Shown here one piece after another: positions 1 through 6,582 of a stretch of 7,705 bases of DNA. The position numbers were made by a program, and so were the translations under genes. The notes beneath the pieces are model-generated. The model ran no database searches, was not told where the DNA came from, and saw only the letters and a list, made by a program, of their open reading frames with translations. The DNA comes from a bacterium (GTDB lineage: Bacteria; SM23-31; JAUVVT01). Position 1 is the first letter of the stretch; every line of letters begins with the position of its first letter. Location of the stretch: the NCBI GenBank assembly GCA_030616165.1, contig JAUWXV010000180.1, positions 1 through 7,705 of the forward strand, given 5' to 3'.

Positions 1-91
1 AATTCTATCCAACTAATTACAATTTAGAAAATACAATTTTAGGAAACTGCATACTTGGGCGAACAACAACTTTAAAAAATCTATTAAGTAA
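1..91 (-). pseudogene. Decayed continuation of the PAS sensor gene past its stop codon
   Basis: Reading the minus strand on in the frame of the PAS gene, past its TAG (92-94), gives 24 sense codons ending in RPSMQFPKIVFSKL, then TAA (17-19), three codons (LVG) and TAG (5-7). From memory of the family, PAS kinases with a KELNxLYxxxKLxE linker usually go on into a GAF-like segment of the kind LxxIVxLIPPSWQYPEITCARIxLDG. The remnant matches this in register: P-S-x-Q-aromatic-P-x-I, then a basic residue and L, then L-x-G. This suggests that three point mutations to stop codons broke an originally longer sensor kinase. The match is by eye only, and the rest of the gene lies outside the window. Confidence 0.5.
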
Positions 92-745
92 CTATTCAAA
101 ATCCTCAACTTGTTCTATTAATTTTCCTAAATTATATAACCCATTAAGTTCCTTAATCCTTTCCTTTAAATCAAGCTCCATCCGCCTGCGTTCGGCGATT
201 TCCTCTTTAAGTCGTTCGTTAGCCGTTATAAGTTCAGCGGTGCGCTCCCTAACCAATTCCTCAAGCTGGTCATGGTGTCTCTTCAATTCCTCTTCTAACT
301 GCTTTCGCTTTGTGATGTCTTCATGCACAGATACCCAGACTTCTCCGTAATCGTGATGAACGAAGGTCGAAACATTCGCATTACACCAGAATTGAGTCCC
401 GTCCTTTCTGATATTGAGAACCTCCCCGTTCCAGGTCCCCTTTTTCTTGAGGCCGCGGATAATCTCTTTTGCAATTGCTTCTGGACTCTTTTCACTTGGT
501 GCATTGACAATACTAACGTGCTTATTGATAAGCTCTCCCGAATCGTAGCCGAATATATTCTCAAATGTAGGGTTCGCATAAACAATCACGCCATCACTGG
601 TTCGAATCAGATATACACCTTCGGCCATATTCTCCAAAACTTCACTTTGAAGCCTGAGAGTTGCTTCCACTCGAATATGTTCGGCTTCTGCTCTCTCAAG
701 ATTTTTTAAACGTTTTTCTAACTCTTTATAAGTTTGCTTTTTCAT
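92..745 (-). CDS. PAS/PAC-domain sensor protein, C-terminally truncated (kinase-less)
   Basis: A 217-residue soluble protein with no signal peptide or membrane segment. Residues 2-35 are a charged coiled coil. Residues about 36-147 form one PAS domain with its PAC part: IVYANPTFENIFGYDSGEL at 54-72, NIRKDGTQFW at 111-120 and the closing HEDITKRK at 141-148. Residues 148-200 are a long coiled coil (LEELVRERTAEL and EEIAERRRME), the usual signalling linker. The protein ends just after KELNGLYNLGKLIEQ, a linker that normally leads into another sensor domain and then a histidine kinase or cyclase. No H-box, ATPase or output domain is present. PAS domains sense redox state, ligands or light; no cofactor residue is evident here. 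The ATG follows an AGGG-like site (754-757 on plus) with 8 bases between. It is probably the surviving 5' part of a broken kinase gene. A stand-alone adaptor is possible but less likely. Confidence 0.8.
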   Translation of the reverse strand: MKKQTYKELEKRLKNLERAEAEHIRVEATLRLQSEVLENMAEGVYLIRTSDGVIVYANPTFENIFGYDSGELINKHVSIVNAPSEKSPEAIAKEIIRGLKKKGTWNGEVLNIRKDGTQFWCNANVSTFVHHDYGEVWVSVHEDITKRKQLEEELKRHHDQLEELVRERTAELITANERLKEEIAERRRMELDLKERIKELNGLYNLGKLIEQVEDFE

Positions 746-1005
746 AGTTTTAGCCCTGATAGTTAAAAAAAATCAAAATGTTTCTTTCTTAGTTTGTAAT
801 TATTTTACAATATTACTTATGGTATTTTTAAACCTCTCCACTCGTAACGGCTTTCATTTTCATTTCTCAAATTCCAATTGGCAATTTTCTAATCACCAAA
901 TTCTAAATTTTATTTATAACTCCCTAATATATTAATAAATTAAAAAAAATGTGCCACATAAAATCATGCACTATAAATTCTATAATAACAATATATATAT
1001 CAAAA

Positions 1006-1028
1006 TATATCAAAAACAAATTGATATA
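1006..1028. promoter_or_regulatory. 8-bp inverted repeat, possible operator
   Basis: TATATCAA (1006-1013) and TTGATATA (1021-1028) are perfect inverted arms around a 7-base A-rich centre. An extra ATATATCAAA lies directly upstream, giving a direct repeat of the left arm. The spacing would suit a dimeric DNA-binding protein. It lies about 260 bases upstream of the PAS gene, in very AT-rich DNA where such dyads arise by chance, so the functional reading is weak. Confidence 0.2.
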
Positions 1029-1240
1029 AATAACTGTGTCTGATGTAAGATATTATCCAGTAACTTATCGTGTGTCAGTGAGGTAAGTATTCGATTCTGC
1101 AGAGATTTACGCAAGCATTTAGGTTGGATTAGGAGTAATCTGTTTTTTTATTTAGAAAAATAAGCTTTGCATAGATTTTGTTAAAATTATTTCTCAAAGT
1201 ATCATTTTTAATTGTCTAAGCAACTGAATTTTAGATTTTA

Positions 1241-1320
1241 GTGTATGTCATCAAAACATCTTGGACACTCTACATTGAAAATTAATATATAGATTTTACT
1301 TTATCAAGGAATTTTTTTGC
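1241..1320 (-). repeat. Dispersed promoter-like repeat, copy C
   Basis: The minus strand here matches the copies at 5306-5406 and 6311-6411. Over the 68 bases from CTTGATAAA to the ACATAC end, I count 54 identities to the 6311-6411 copy with no gaps (about 79%); upstream of that an A-rich run aligns with a one-base shift. The best conserved part is TTCAAT followed by GTGTCCAA, TGTTTTGA and GACATAC. It points toward the PAS gene, whose start is about 500 bases downstream. Confidence 0.75.
1279..1307 (-). promoter_or_regulatory. Promoter-like TTGATA-N17-TAATTT in repeat copy C
   Basis: On the minus strand, TTGATA (plus 1302-1307) and TAATTT (plus 1279-1284) are 17 bases apart, the optimal sigma-70 spacing. 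The same arrangement sits at the same place in the other two copies, which favours function over chance. Any transcript would run toward the PAS gene through the conserved dyad. Confidence 0.35.
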
Positions 1321-1388
1321 CTATCTTCAAATATACTCAATTTTAATTAAAAACTATATTACCGTTTGAACTTTTTTAATATTATGAC

Positions 1389-4300
1389 TTATTTATAGTA
1401 ATCCTGAAGGGATTTTGGTGATTCTTTCTCTTTAATTATTGCCTCAATACCTCTTATGCTGGCTTCAGCAGCCGCTGTTGTTGTAACATAAGGCACTTTT
1501 TTCTGAATTGCTGTCATTCGTATATAACTGTCATCGTATTTACTATAGCGTCCAACCGGAGTATTAATAATAAGATGAATCTCATTATTTTTAATGGCAT
1601 CAAGAATATTGGGCCTTCCCTCATGTAATTTCATTATTTTCTTATTGGGAATCTTATTCTTTTTTAGAAAACTACTTGTATTTTCAGTAGCAAAAATAGT
1701 AAAACCTAATTCCTTAATTTTATGAGCAGTGGGAAGAAGAGCCGGTTTATCTTTATCTGCAACAGTCAGCAAAACATTTCCCTTGATAGGAAGTTTTGAA
1801 CCCGCAGCTTCCTGAGCTTTATAGAAAGCAAGACCAAATGTATTTGCCATTCCCATTACTTCTCCAGTTGCTCTCATTTCAGGACCCAGCAAAGGATCAA
1901 CTTCAGGAAACATGTTAAAAGGAAATACTGCTTCCTTTACTCCAAAATAAGGTATATAGGTTTTCTTCAACTCAGGAAAATCTTTTAATTTCTTACCTAA
2001 CATTATCTGGGTAGCTATACGAGCTATAGTAATACCAATGATTTTAGAAACATATGGAACAGTTCGTGAAGCACGTGGATTGGCTTCCAAAATATAGACC
2101 TTGTTATCACAAATAGCGTATTGAATATTCATTATGCCAACAACATTGAGCTCCCTTGCAATCTTTGCAGTGTACAATTCGATTGTTTTAAGATGCTCTA
2201 CTTTTATTGACCGTGGCGGAATGACACAAGCCGAATCACCAGAATGGATACCGGCTTGTTCTATGTGCTCCATTATTGCTGCAATGAAAGTATCCTTGCC
2301 ATCAGAAAGTGCATCTACTTCTGCTTCAATAGCATTTTCTAAGAACCTGTCAATCAGCATGGGATACTCAGGGCTTACTTGGATGGCTTCTAATGCATAT
2401 TTCTCTAGCATTTCCCTATCGTAAATTATCTCCATACCGCGTCCTCCAAGTACGAACGAGGGACGTACCATTAAAGGATATCCAATCTTTTCTGCCAATA
2501 CTAAAGCCCCATCTAATGACCGTGCAGTTCCACTTTCAGGCTGAGGAATACCAAGCGAAATAATTCGTTCTCTGAAATACTCTCTATCTTCAGCTAACCT
2601 GATGCTCTCCGGCGAAGTCCCGAGGATATTTATCCCGTTATCTTTTAATTCCTGTGCAATATTGAGCGGTGTTTGTCCCCCGAATTGAACAATGACTCCT
2701 TCAGGCTTTTCCTTTTCGTAAATCGCCAGAACATCTTCTAAAGTAAGTGGTTCAAAGTAAAGTTTGTTGGAAGTATCATAGTCTGTTGAGACAGTTTCGG
2801 GATTGCAGTTAACCATAATCGATTCATATCCCTCGTCACGAAGGGCAAACGCTGCATGAACACAAGTATAATCAAACTCTATTCCCTGACCGATTCTGTT
2901 TGGACCACCGCCCAGAATCATAACTTTTTTGTGATGCATTACTGGAACACTATCTTCATCATCGTTATAAGTTGAATAATAGTATGCTGCATTCTCAACA
3001 CCACTTACTGGAACATCCTTAAATCTTGCATATTTACCAAGTGAAATTCTCCTTTCTCGTACTTCTTTTTCCTTTACATTAAAAAGACCAGCAAGGTACT
3101 TGTCCGAGAACCCATATTCTTTTGCCTTGATAAATAATCCTTCAGGCAGTTTACCCCACGAATGTGTAATCAGGTTTTCTTCGAACTCAACAAGCTCTTT
3201 AATCTCTCTTAAGAACCAGCGTCCAATATATGTTAAATTGTAAATCTTCTCAATACTCATACCCTTTCGTATAGCCTCATATATCAAGAATACACGCTCG
3301 CTTGAAGGAATCGATAGTCTTTCCGTTAACTGCGTTAAATTAAGTTCATTAAAATTTTTTGCAAAACCAAGTCCGTATCGCTTTATTTCAAGAGAACGAA
3401 TGGATTTTTGGAATGCTTCTTTGAAATTTTTTCCTATGCTCATTACTTCGCCTACTGCTTTCATCTGCGTACCAATAATATCCTTTGCTTTGGGGAATTT
3501 TTCAAAAGCCCAACGGGCAAATTTTACAACCACATAATCACCGCTCGGCTCATATTTTTCAAGAGTGCCCTCTTTCCAATAGGGAATCTCATCCATAGTT
3601 AACCCGACCGCAAGTTTTGTTGAAATCCGCGCTATGGGAAAACCGGTAGCTTTCGATGCAAGTGCAGAAGACCGGGATGTGCGAGGATTGATTTCTATCA
3701 CAACCAGCCCGTCATCCTCAAGATTATGAGCAAACTGAATGTTTGTTCCACCTACCACACCAATAGCATCGACTATCCTGTATGAAATATCCTGCATACG
3801 TTTTTGAAGCTCTTCAGGAATACTGAGCATCGGAGCAGTGCAGAAACTATCTCCAGTATGAACACCCATTGGATCAACATTCTCAATAAAACACACGGTT
3901 ATCTTCTGATTTTTTGTATCGCGAACAACTTCTAACTCTAATTCTTCCCATCCAAGAACCGATTCTTCCACTAAAACCTGATTAATCAGGCTTGCTGCAA
4001 GTCCTCGGGTTACGATAGTTCGCAGTTCTTCAACATTATATGCTATTCCACCCCCTGTTCCACCCAGAGTGTAAGCAGGACGTAATATAACCGGATATTT
4101 CAATTTTTTAGCGATTTTCTCAGCTTCTTTGACTGAATGGCAGGGCTCTGATAATGGAACGGGAATATTGATTTTTCTCATGGTTTCTTTAAAGACAATA
4201 CGATCTTCACCACGTTCGATTGCATCTGCTTTTACACCTATTACCTCCACATTGTACTTCTTTAATATCCCCTTCTTATGAAGACTGGCGGAAAGATTTA

Positions 4301-4586
4301 GCCCTGTTTGGCCTCCTAAATTGGGAAGTAATGCATCCGGCCGTTCCTTTTTAATAATATTTTCCAAACTCTCATCAGTAAGAGGCTCTATATAAGTTTT
4401 ATCAGCCGTTCCGGGGTCGGTCATAATAGTTGCGGGATTGGAATTTACCAATATTATCTCATAGCCCTCTTCTCTTAATGCCTTACACGCTTGTGTTCCG
4501 GAATAATCAAACTCACAAGCCTGCCCGATTATAATAGGACCTGAACCGATTATAAGAACCTTATTTATATCATCACGTCTTGGCAT
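1389..4586 (-). CDS. carB: Carbamoyl-phosphate synthase large subunit
   Basis: CarB makes carbamoyl phosphate from bicarbonate, two ATP and ammonia tunnelled from glutamine hydrolysis in CarA. It feeds pyrimidine and arginine synthesis in the cytoplasm. The 1065-residue protein is full length (E. coli about 1073) and unbroken. The carboxyphosphate half (about 1-400) shows IIIGQACEFDYSG near the N-terminus, LRPAYTLGGTGGG and EINPRTSRSSALASKATG. An oligomerisation region follows (about 400-550). The carbamoyl-phosphate half (about 550-930) shows MILGGGPNRIGQGIEFDY, VRPSFVLGGRGMEI, HIEQAGIHSGDSAC and EANPRASRTVPYVSK. The C-terminal MGS-like allosteric domain keeps FATENT, KLHEGRPNI, IINTPVG and the TTT near the end, matching effector-binding Thr, Lys and Asn positions of E. 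coli CarB. The ATG follows GGAGA (plus 4591-4595) by about 5 bases. The LPNLGGQTGLN and AIERGEDR motifs recall a clostridial-like CarB subgroup. No carA adjoins it, so it appears monocistronic. Confidence 0.98.
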   Translation of the reverse strand: MPRRDDINKVLIIGSGPIIIGQACEFDYSGTQACKALREEGYEIILVNSNPATIMTDPGTADKTYIEPLTDESLENIIKKERPDALLPNLGGQTGLNLSASLHKKGILKKYNVEVIGVKADAIERGEDRIVFKETMRKINIPVPLSEPCHSVKEAEKIAKKLKYPVILRPAYTLGGTGGGIAYNVEELRTIVTRGLAASLINQVLVEESVLGWEELELEVVRDTKNQKITVCFIENVDPMGVHTGDSFCTAPMLSIPEELQKRMQDISYRIVDAIGVVGGTNIQFAHNLEDDGLVVIEINPRTSRSSALASKATGFPIARISTKLAVGLTMDEIPYWKEGTLEKYEPSGDYVVVKFARWAFEKFPKAKDIIGTQMKAVGEVMSIGKNFKEAFQKSIRSLEIKRYGLGFAKNFNELNLTQLTERLSIPSSERVFLIYEAIRKGMSIEKIYNLTYIGRWFLREIKELVEFEENLITHSWGKLPEGLFIKAKEYGFSDKYLAGLFNVKEKEVRERRISLGKYARFKDVPVSGVENAAYYYSTYNDDEDSVPVMHHKKVMILGGGPNRIGQGIEFDYTCVHAAFALRDEGYESIMVNCNPETVSTDYDTSNKLYFEPLTLEDVLAIYEKEKPEGVIVQFGGQTPLNIAQELKDNGINILGTSPESIRLAEDREYFRERIISLGIPQPESGTARSLDGALVLAEKIGYPLMVRPSFVLGGRGMEIIYDREMLEKYALEAIQVSPEYPMLIDRFLENAIEAEVDALSDGKDTFIAAIMEHIEQAGIHSGDSACVIPPRSIKVEHLKTIELYTAKIARELNVVGIMNIQYAICDNKVYILEANPRASRTVPYVSKIIGITIARIATQIMLGKKLKDFPELKKTYIPYFGVKEAVFPFNMFPEVDPLLGPEMRATGEVMGMANTFGLAFYKAQEAAGSKLPIKGNVLLTVADKDKPALLPTAHKIKELGFTIFATENTSSFLKKNKIPNKKIMKLHEGRPNILDAIKNNEIHLIINTPVGRYSKYDDSYIRMTAIQKKVPYVTTTAAAEASIRGIEAIIKEKESPKSLQDYYK

Positions 4587-4626
4587 TATTTCTCCATTAA
4601 TTTTTAATGAATTATGTCTACAGGCG

Positions 4627-4653
4627 GGTAAATATTATTTATAAAAATTTACC
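4627..4653 (-). promoter_or_regulatory. Possible hairpin in the carB leader
   Basis: GGTAAAT (4627-4633) and ATTTACC (4647-4653) are perfect 7-bp arms around 13 bases. They lie about 40 bases upstream of the carB start and downstream of the candidate promoter, so they would be in the mRNA leader. carAB leaders are regulated in many bacteria, but the sequence matches no known PyrR or riboswitch pattern that I recognise. The stem may be chance. Confidence 0.2.
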
Positions 4654-4676
4654 AATTACCATTATAAATTGGATAT

Positions 4677-4705
4677 AATATACAAAAAATATTTTCTTAA
4701 AACAA
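4677..4705 (-). promoter_or_regulatory. Candidate carB promoter
   Basis: On the minus strand, TTGTTT (plus 4700-4705) and TATATT (plus 4677-4682) are 17 bases apart. A start about 7 bases downstream of the -10 would give a leader of roughly 80 bases before the carB ATG. This is a sigma-70-type match in AT-rich DNA, supported by position and spacing only. Confidence 0.35.
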
Positions 4706-4922
4706 CAGGTTATAATAAGATTATCGAAGTTTGTGGCAAGTAGTTGAAAATAAATGTAGATACTGGGTATAAACTGTTCTGAAATCCATTCAATATATCA
4801 AATTACCGCTAATTTGTGAATAAAAAACCCATTAACTTGACAAAGTTAATACCTGAAAATTGCGATATAAGAATAATAATTTCAAAAAATTCCGTATGTT
4901 TTACGAAAATTCAAAAAATAAA

Positions 4923-5050
4923 TTGTCATTGCGAGAAGTCCCGAGTACTCGGGATGATGTGGTTTCTTTATCCCGAGACCTCGGGGCAATCTCATTTTTT
5001 AATTAGAATTATTTCCGTTGGATTCCCGCGCCTGCGACCAGCAATGACAA
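4923..5050. mobile_element. MITE/REP-like element with 10-bp terminal inverted repeats
   Basis: The element is 128 bases long. Its ends are perfect inverted repeats, TTGTCATTGC (4923-4932) and GCAATGACAA (5041-5050). Inside are a perfect 16-base palindrome TCCCGAGTACTCGGGA (4939-4954) and a second hairpin CCCGAG-AC-CTCGGG (4972-4985), sharing the same stem sequence. The outline GTCATTGCGAG ... GCAATCTC ... TGGATTCCCGC ... CAATGACA matches a type of dispersed non-autonomous repeat common in many uncultured and deltaproteobacterial genomes (from memory). It is GC-richer than its surroundings and contains no gene. No clear target-site duplication is visible at the edges. Confidence 0.7.
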
Positions 5051-5305
5051 AAAAGTCAATCTTTTTTAGCACTTATTTGATTCATATAATTATCTGTTTA
5101 TATTAATCTTAAATAACCTATTGCAATTTTAGGGTAATAGGGATTTTAATTAGTTGAACCTCAATGTCCCACAAATATAAATGAATTGCTTCTACACTCT
5201 AAATTGCCGCAAATTAACACAATTGACACCATTTAGCACTATTGTTTCCGCAAATATACACATTTATTTTTTATTTTGTTGAACTAAAAAATCAATCTAA
5301 ACCAA

Positions 5306-5406
5306 AAGTAGCAGGAATTGGCAGGGTGGAAAAAAACACTTGAAAAAGTAAAATTTATCTCTTAATTTCTAATGCAAAGTATCCAAAATATTTTGAAAAC
5401 ATACAA
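5306..5406 (+). repeat. Dispersed promoter-like repeat, copy A (upstream of DUF1080)
   Basis: These 101 bases match 6311-6411 without gaps, with 80 of 101 positions identical by hand count. The longest identical block is TGGAAAAAAACACTTGA (5327-5343). Its last part, TATCCAAAATATTTTGAAAA, holds the perfect core palindrome CAAAATATTTTG. The copy ends about 60 bases before the DUF1080 ATG, so it probably forms the promoter and leader of that gene. Confidence 0.8.
5340..5368 (+). promoter_or_regulatory. Candidate DUF1080 promoter within repeat copy A
   Basis: TTGAAA (5340-5345) and TAATTT (5363-5368) are separated by 17 bases, as in the two other copies. A start near 5375 would give a leader of about 90 bases carrying the conserved dyad. 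An alternative -10, a perfect TATAAT at 5429-5434, has only a poor -35 (GTTAAA, 5407-5412, 16 bases away). The sequence cannot decide between them. Confidence 0.4.
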
Positions 5407-5467
5407 GTTAAAAGAAATTTGAATAAAATATAATCCTTAATCTTTAACCATTAAAAAGAGGTAAATT

Positions 5468-6178
5468 ATGAGAAAAAAACCTTATTGGCTTATTACATGT
5501 ATATTTCTGCTCGTTATAGCAGTGCAATCCTCAGTTTTTGCACAGGATAAAGAGCCCACCGTTGTTAGTGCACTTCCGGGGCAGGTACCTTCCGACGCAG
5601 TTGTTCTGTTTGATGGCACAGATTTATCCAAATGGACTTATACTAATGGGAAACCGGCTGACTGGCTCGTTGCAAAAGGGGAGATGACAGTCAAGGGAGG
5701 TAGTATTGTCACTAAAGATAGTTTTGGCGATATGCAGCTTCATTTAGAATTTTGCTCTCCTGTTCCAGCAGAAGGGGAAGGACAGGGACGCGGCAACAGT
5801 GGAGTCTACATTCACGGGAACTATGAGGTTCAGGTGTTAGATTCCTATGAAAATTCTACATATCCGGATGGAATGTGCGGTGCTGTTTATCAACAGCATG
5901 TGCCTTTAGTAAATGCCAGCAGACCACCTGGAATCTGGCAGGTTTATGACATTATTTTTCATGTAGCAAGATTTGACGAAAACGGGAATATAATAAAAAG
6001 ACCAACATTAACCCTTTTGCACAATGGAGTATTGATTCAAGACCATGTTGAAATAAAGGGACCTACAGGTGGAGCTGCAGGAAATGAGGAGAAACCTGCT
6101 GGTCCTATAGTGCTGCAGGATCACCGCAATCCTATTCGGTACCGTAATATCTGGGTGAGACCTCTGTCACCTCGTTGA
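5468..6178 (+). CDS. Secreted DUF1080 / 3-keto-disaccharide hydrolase-like protein
   Basis: A 236-residue exported protein of the DUF1080 family (Pfam 3-keto-disaccharide hydrolase, concanavalin-like beta-sandwich). Residues 1-25 are a signal peptide: basic RKK, hydrophobic WLITCIFLLVIAV, then a VFA-Q cleavage site. Family motifs follow in order: LFDGTDLSKW (47-56), FGDMQLHLEF (86-95), RGNSGVYI (108-115), YEVQVLDSY (119-127), GAVYQQHVPLVNASRPPGIW (138-157), LHNGVLIQDH (184-193) and GPIVLQDHRNPIRYRNIWV (212-230). It is complete at single-domain length. Relatives act on 3-keto-glycosides or bind glycans in the periplasm or outside the cell, and are abundant in Planctomycetes, Verrucomicrobia and Bacteroidetes. 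The motif usually seen as QDHG reads QDHR here. The ATG follows AAGAGG (5456-5461) by 6 bases. No sugar oxidase, transporter or other glycan gene is adjacent, so the substrate is unknown. Confidence 0.92.
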   Translation: MRKKPYWLITCIFLLVIAVQSSVFAQDKEPTVVSALPGQVPSDAVVLFDGTDLSKWTYTNGKPADWLVAKGEMTVKGGSIVTKDSFGDMQLHLEFCSPVPAEGEGQGRGNSGVYIHGNYEVQVLDSYENSTYPDGMCGAVYQQHVPLVNASRPPGIWQVYDIIFHVARFDENGNIIKRPTLTLLHNGVLIQDHVEIKGPTGGAAGNEEKPAGPIVLQDHRNPIRYRNIWVRPLSPR

Positions 6179-6310
6179 GCCATAGTTCGTTAATAAGTGG
6201 GTCCATAGGGGATACGACGTTAAAACTTCTTTCAAAAATTTACAGGAAAATATATTCATACCCGCTTTCAATTTATAACTCTTATAAAGCAAATTTCATC
6301 CACATAAATT

Positions 6311-6411
6311 AAGCAGCAAGAAATAGCAAGATGGAAAAAAACACTTGATAAAATCATATTTATCTTTTAATATTCAATATGAAGTGTCCAAAGTGTTTTG
6401 AAGACATACAA
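6311..6411 (+). repeat. Dispersed promoter-like repeat, copy B (downstream of DUF1080)
   Basis: A gap-free match to 5306-5406 (80 of 101 identical) and, in its right 68 bases, to the minus-strand copy at 1241-1320 (54 of 68). It begins 133 bases after the DUF1080 stop and lies in the same direction as copy A, 1005 bases away, so the gene is bracketed by direct repeats. Unlike copy A it is followed by no gene. Confidence 0.8.
6345..6373 (+). promoter_or_regulatory. Promoter-like TTGATA-N17-TAATAT in repeat copy B
   Basis: TTGATA (6345-6350) and TAATAT (6368-6373) lie 17 bases apart, aligned with the equivalent boxes in copies A and C. No ORF follows. A transcript would run through the dyad, the AT palindrome and the twin hairpins, so a noncoding RNA is conceivable. 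Confidence 0.3.
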
Positions 6412-6470
6412 TTTCTCTTTGAAATCTTAAAAAAAGTAGACAATAGTGCCATGTTAAATAACATATCTTC

Positions 6471-6493
6471 TTTTTTGTAATTTTTACAAAAAA
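6471..6493. terminator. Perfect AT-rich hairpin, possible weak terminator
   Basis: TTTTTTGTAA (6471-6480) and TTACAAAAAA (6484-6493) pair perfectly around a 3-base loop. Only one pair is G-C. The T-run and A-run arms could act as a terminator stem on either strand, but the stem is weak and lies about 290 bases beyond the DUF1080 stop. Confidence 0.25.
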
Positions 6494-6582
6494 ATTTTAC
6501 TGGAGTTAAGCATTTTTTTAATGAGAAAATAAAAAAAGTTCCTTAATTTTTATATTTGTATAATTTTCAAAAATATGTTAAC

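Larger units (their letters stand above)
746..1388. other. Intergenic region between PAS gene and carB, no gene seen
   Basis: This 643-base AT-rich stretch has no ORF with protein-like content. It holds small dyads: TTGTAA-TTATT-TTACAA (794-810), a 19-base near-palindrome centred on CCAATTGG (869-887), TATATCAA with its complement TTGATATA (1006-1013 and 1021-1028), and a copy of the dispersed repeat on minus (1241-1320). No clear GC-rich rho-independent terminator follows carB; only the AT palindrome TTTTAATTAAAA lies at 1341-1352. Confidence 0.6.
4587..5467. other. Divergent intergenic region carB / DUF1080
   Basis: The 881 bases between the two divergent starts hold no convincing gene. 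They contain a carB promoter candidate (4677-4705), a possible leader hairpin (4627-4653), an inverted-repeat element (4923-5050) and a dispersed repeat with promoter motifs (5306-5406). A TATAAT at 5429-5434 lies between that repeat and the DUF1080 start. The stretch 5051-5305 is AT-rich with nothing recognised. Confidence 0.6.

Noticed and set aside
560-610. GGTTCGAATC-like string suggesting a tRNA T-arm
   Set aside because: It lies within the PAS coding sequence and no acceptor, D or anticodon stems can be folded around it.
323-709. 128-residue plus-strand frame opposite the PAS gene
   Set aside because: It is antisense to the PAS domain, whose family motifs are clear on the minus strand.
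2134-2424. Plus-strand open frames opposite carB (also 3408-3602)
   Set aside because: Both lie fully inside the intact minus-strand carB and show no features of their own.
4816-5106. 96-residue plus-strand open frame across the inverted-repeat element
   Set aside because: Its middle is simply the translated repeat (CHCEKSR, RLRPAMTKK), there is no ribosome binding site or domain, and composition is not protein-like.
5327-5343. TGG...TTG spacing in TGGAAAAAAACACTTGA as a sigma-54 promoter
   Set aside because: The GG-to-GC spacing is wrong and the -12 GC is absent; the conserved sigma-70-like boxes explain the block better.
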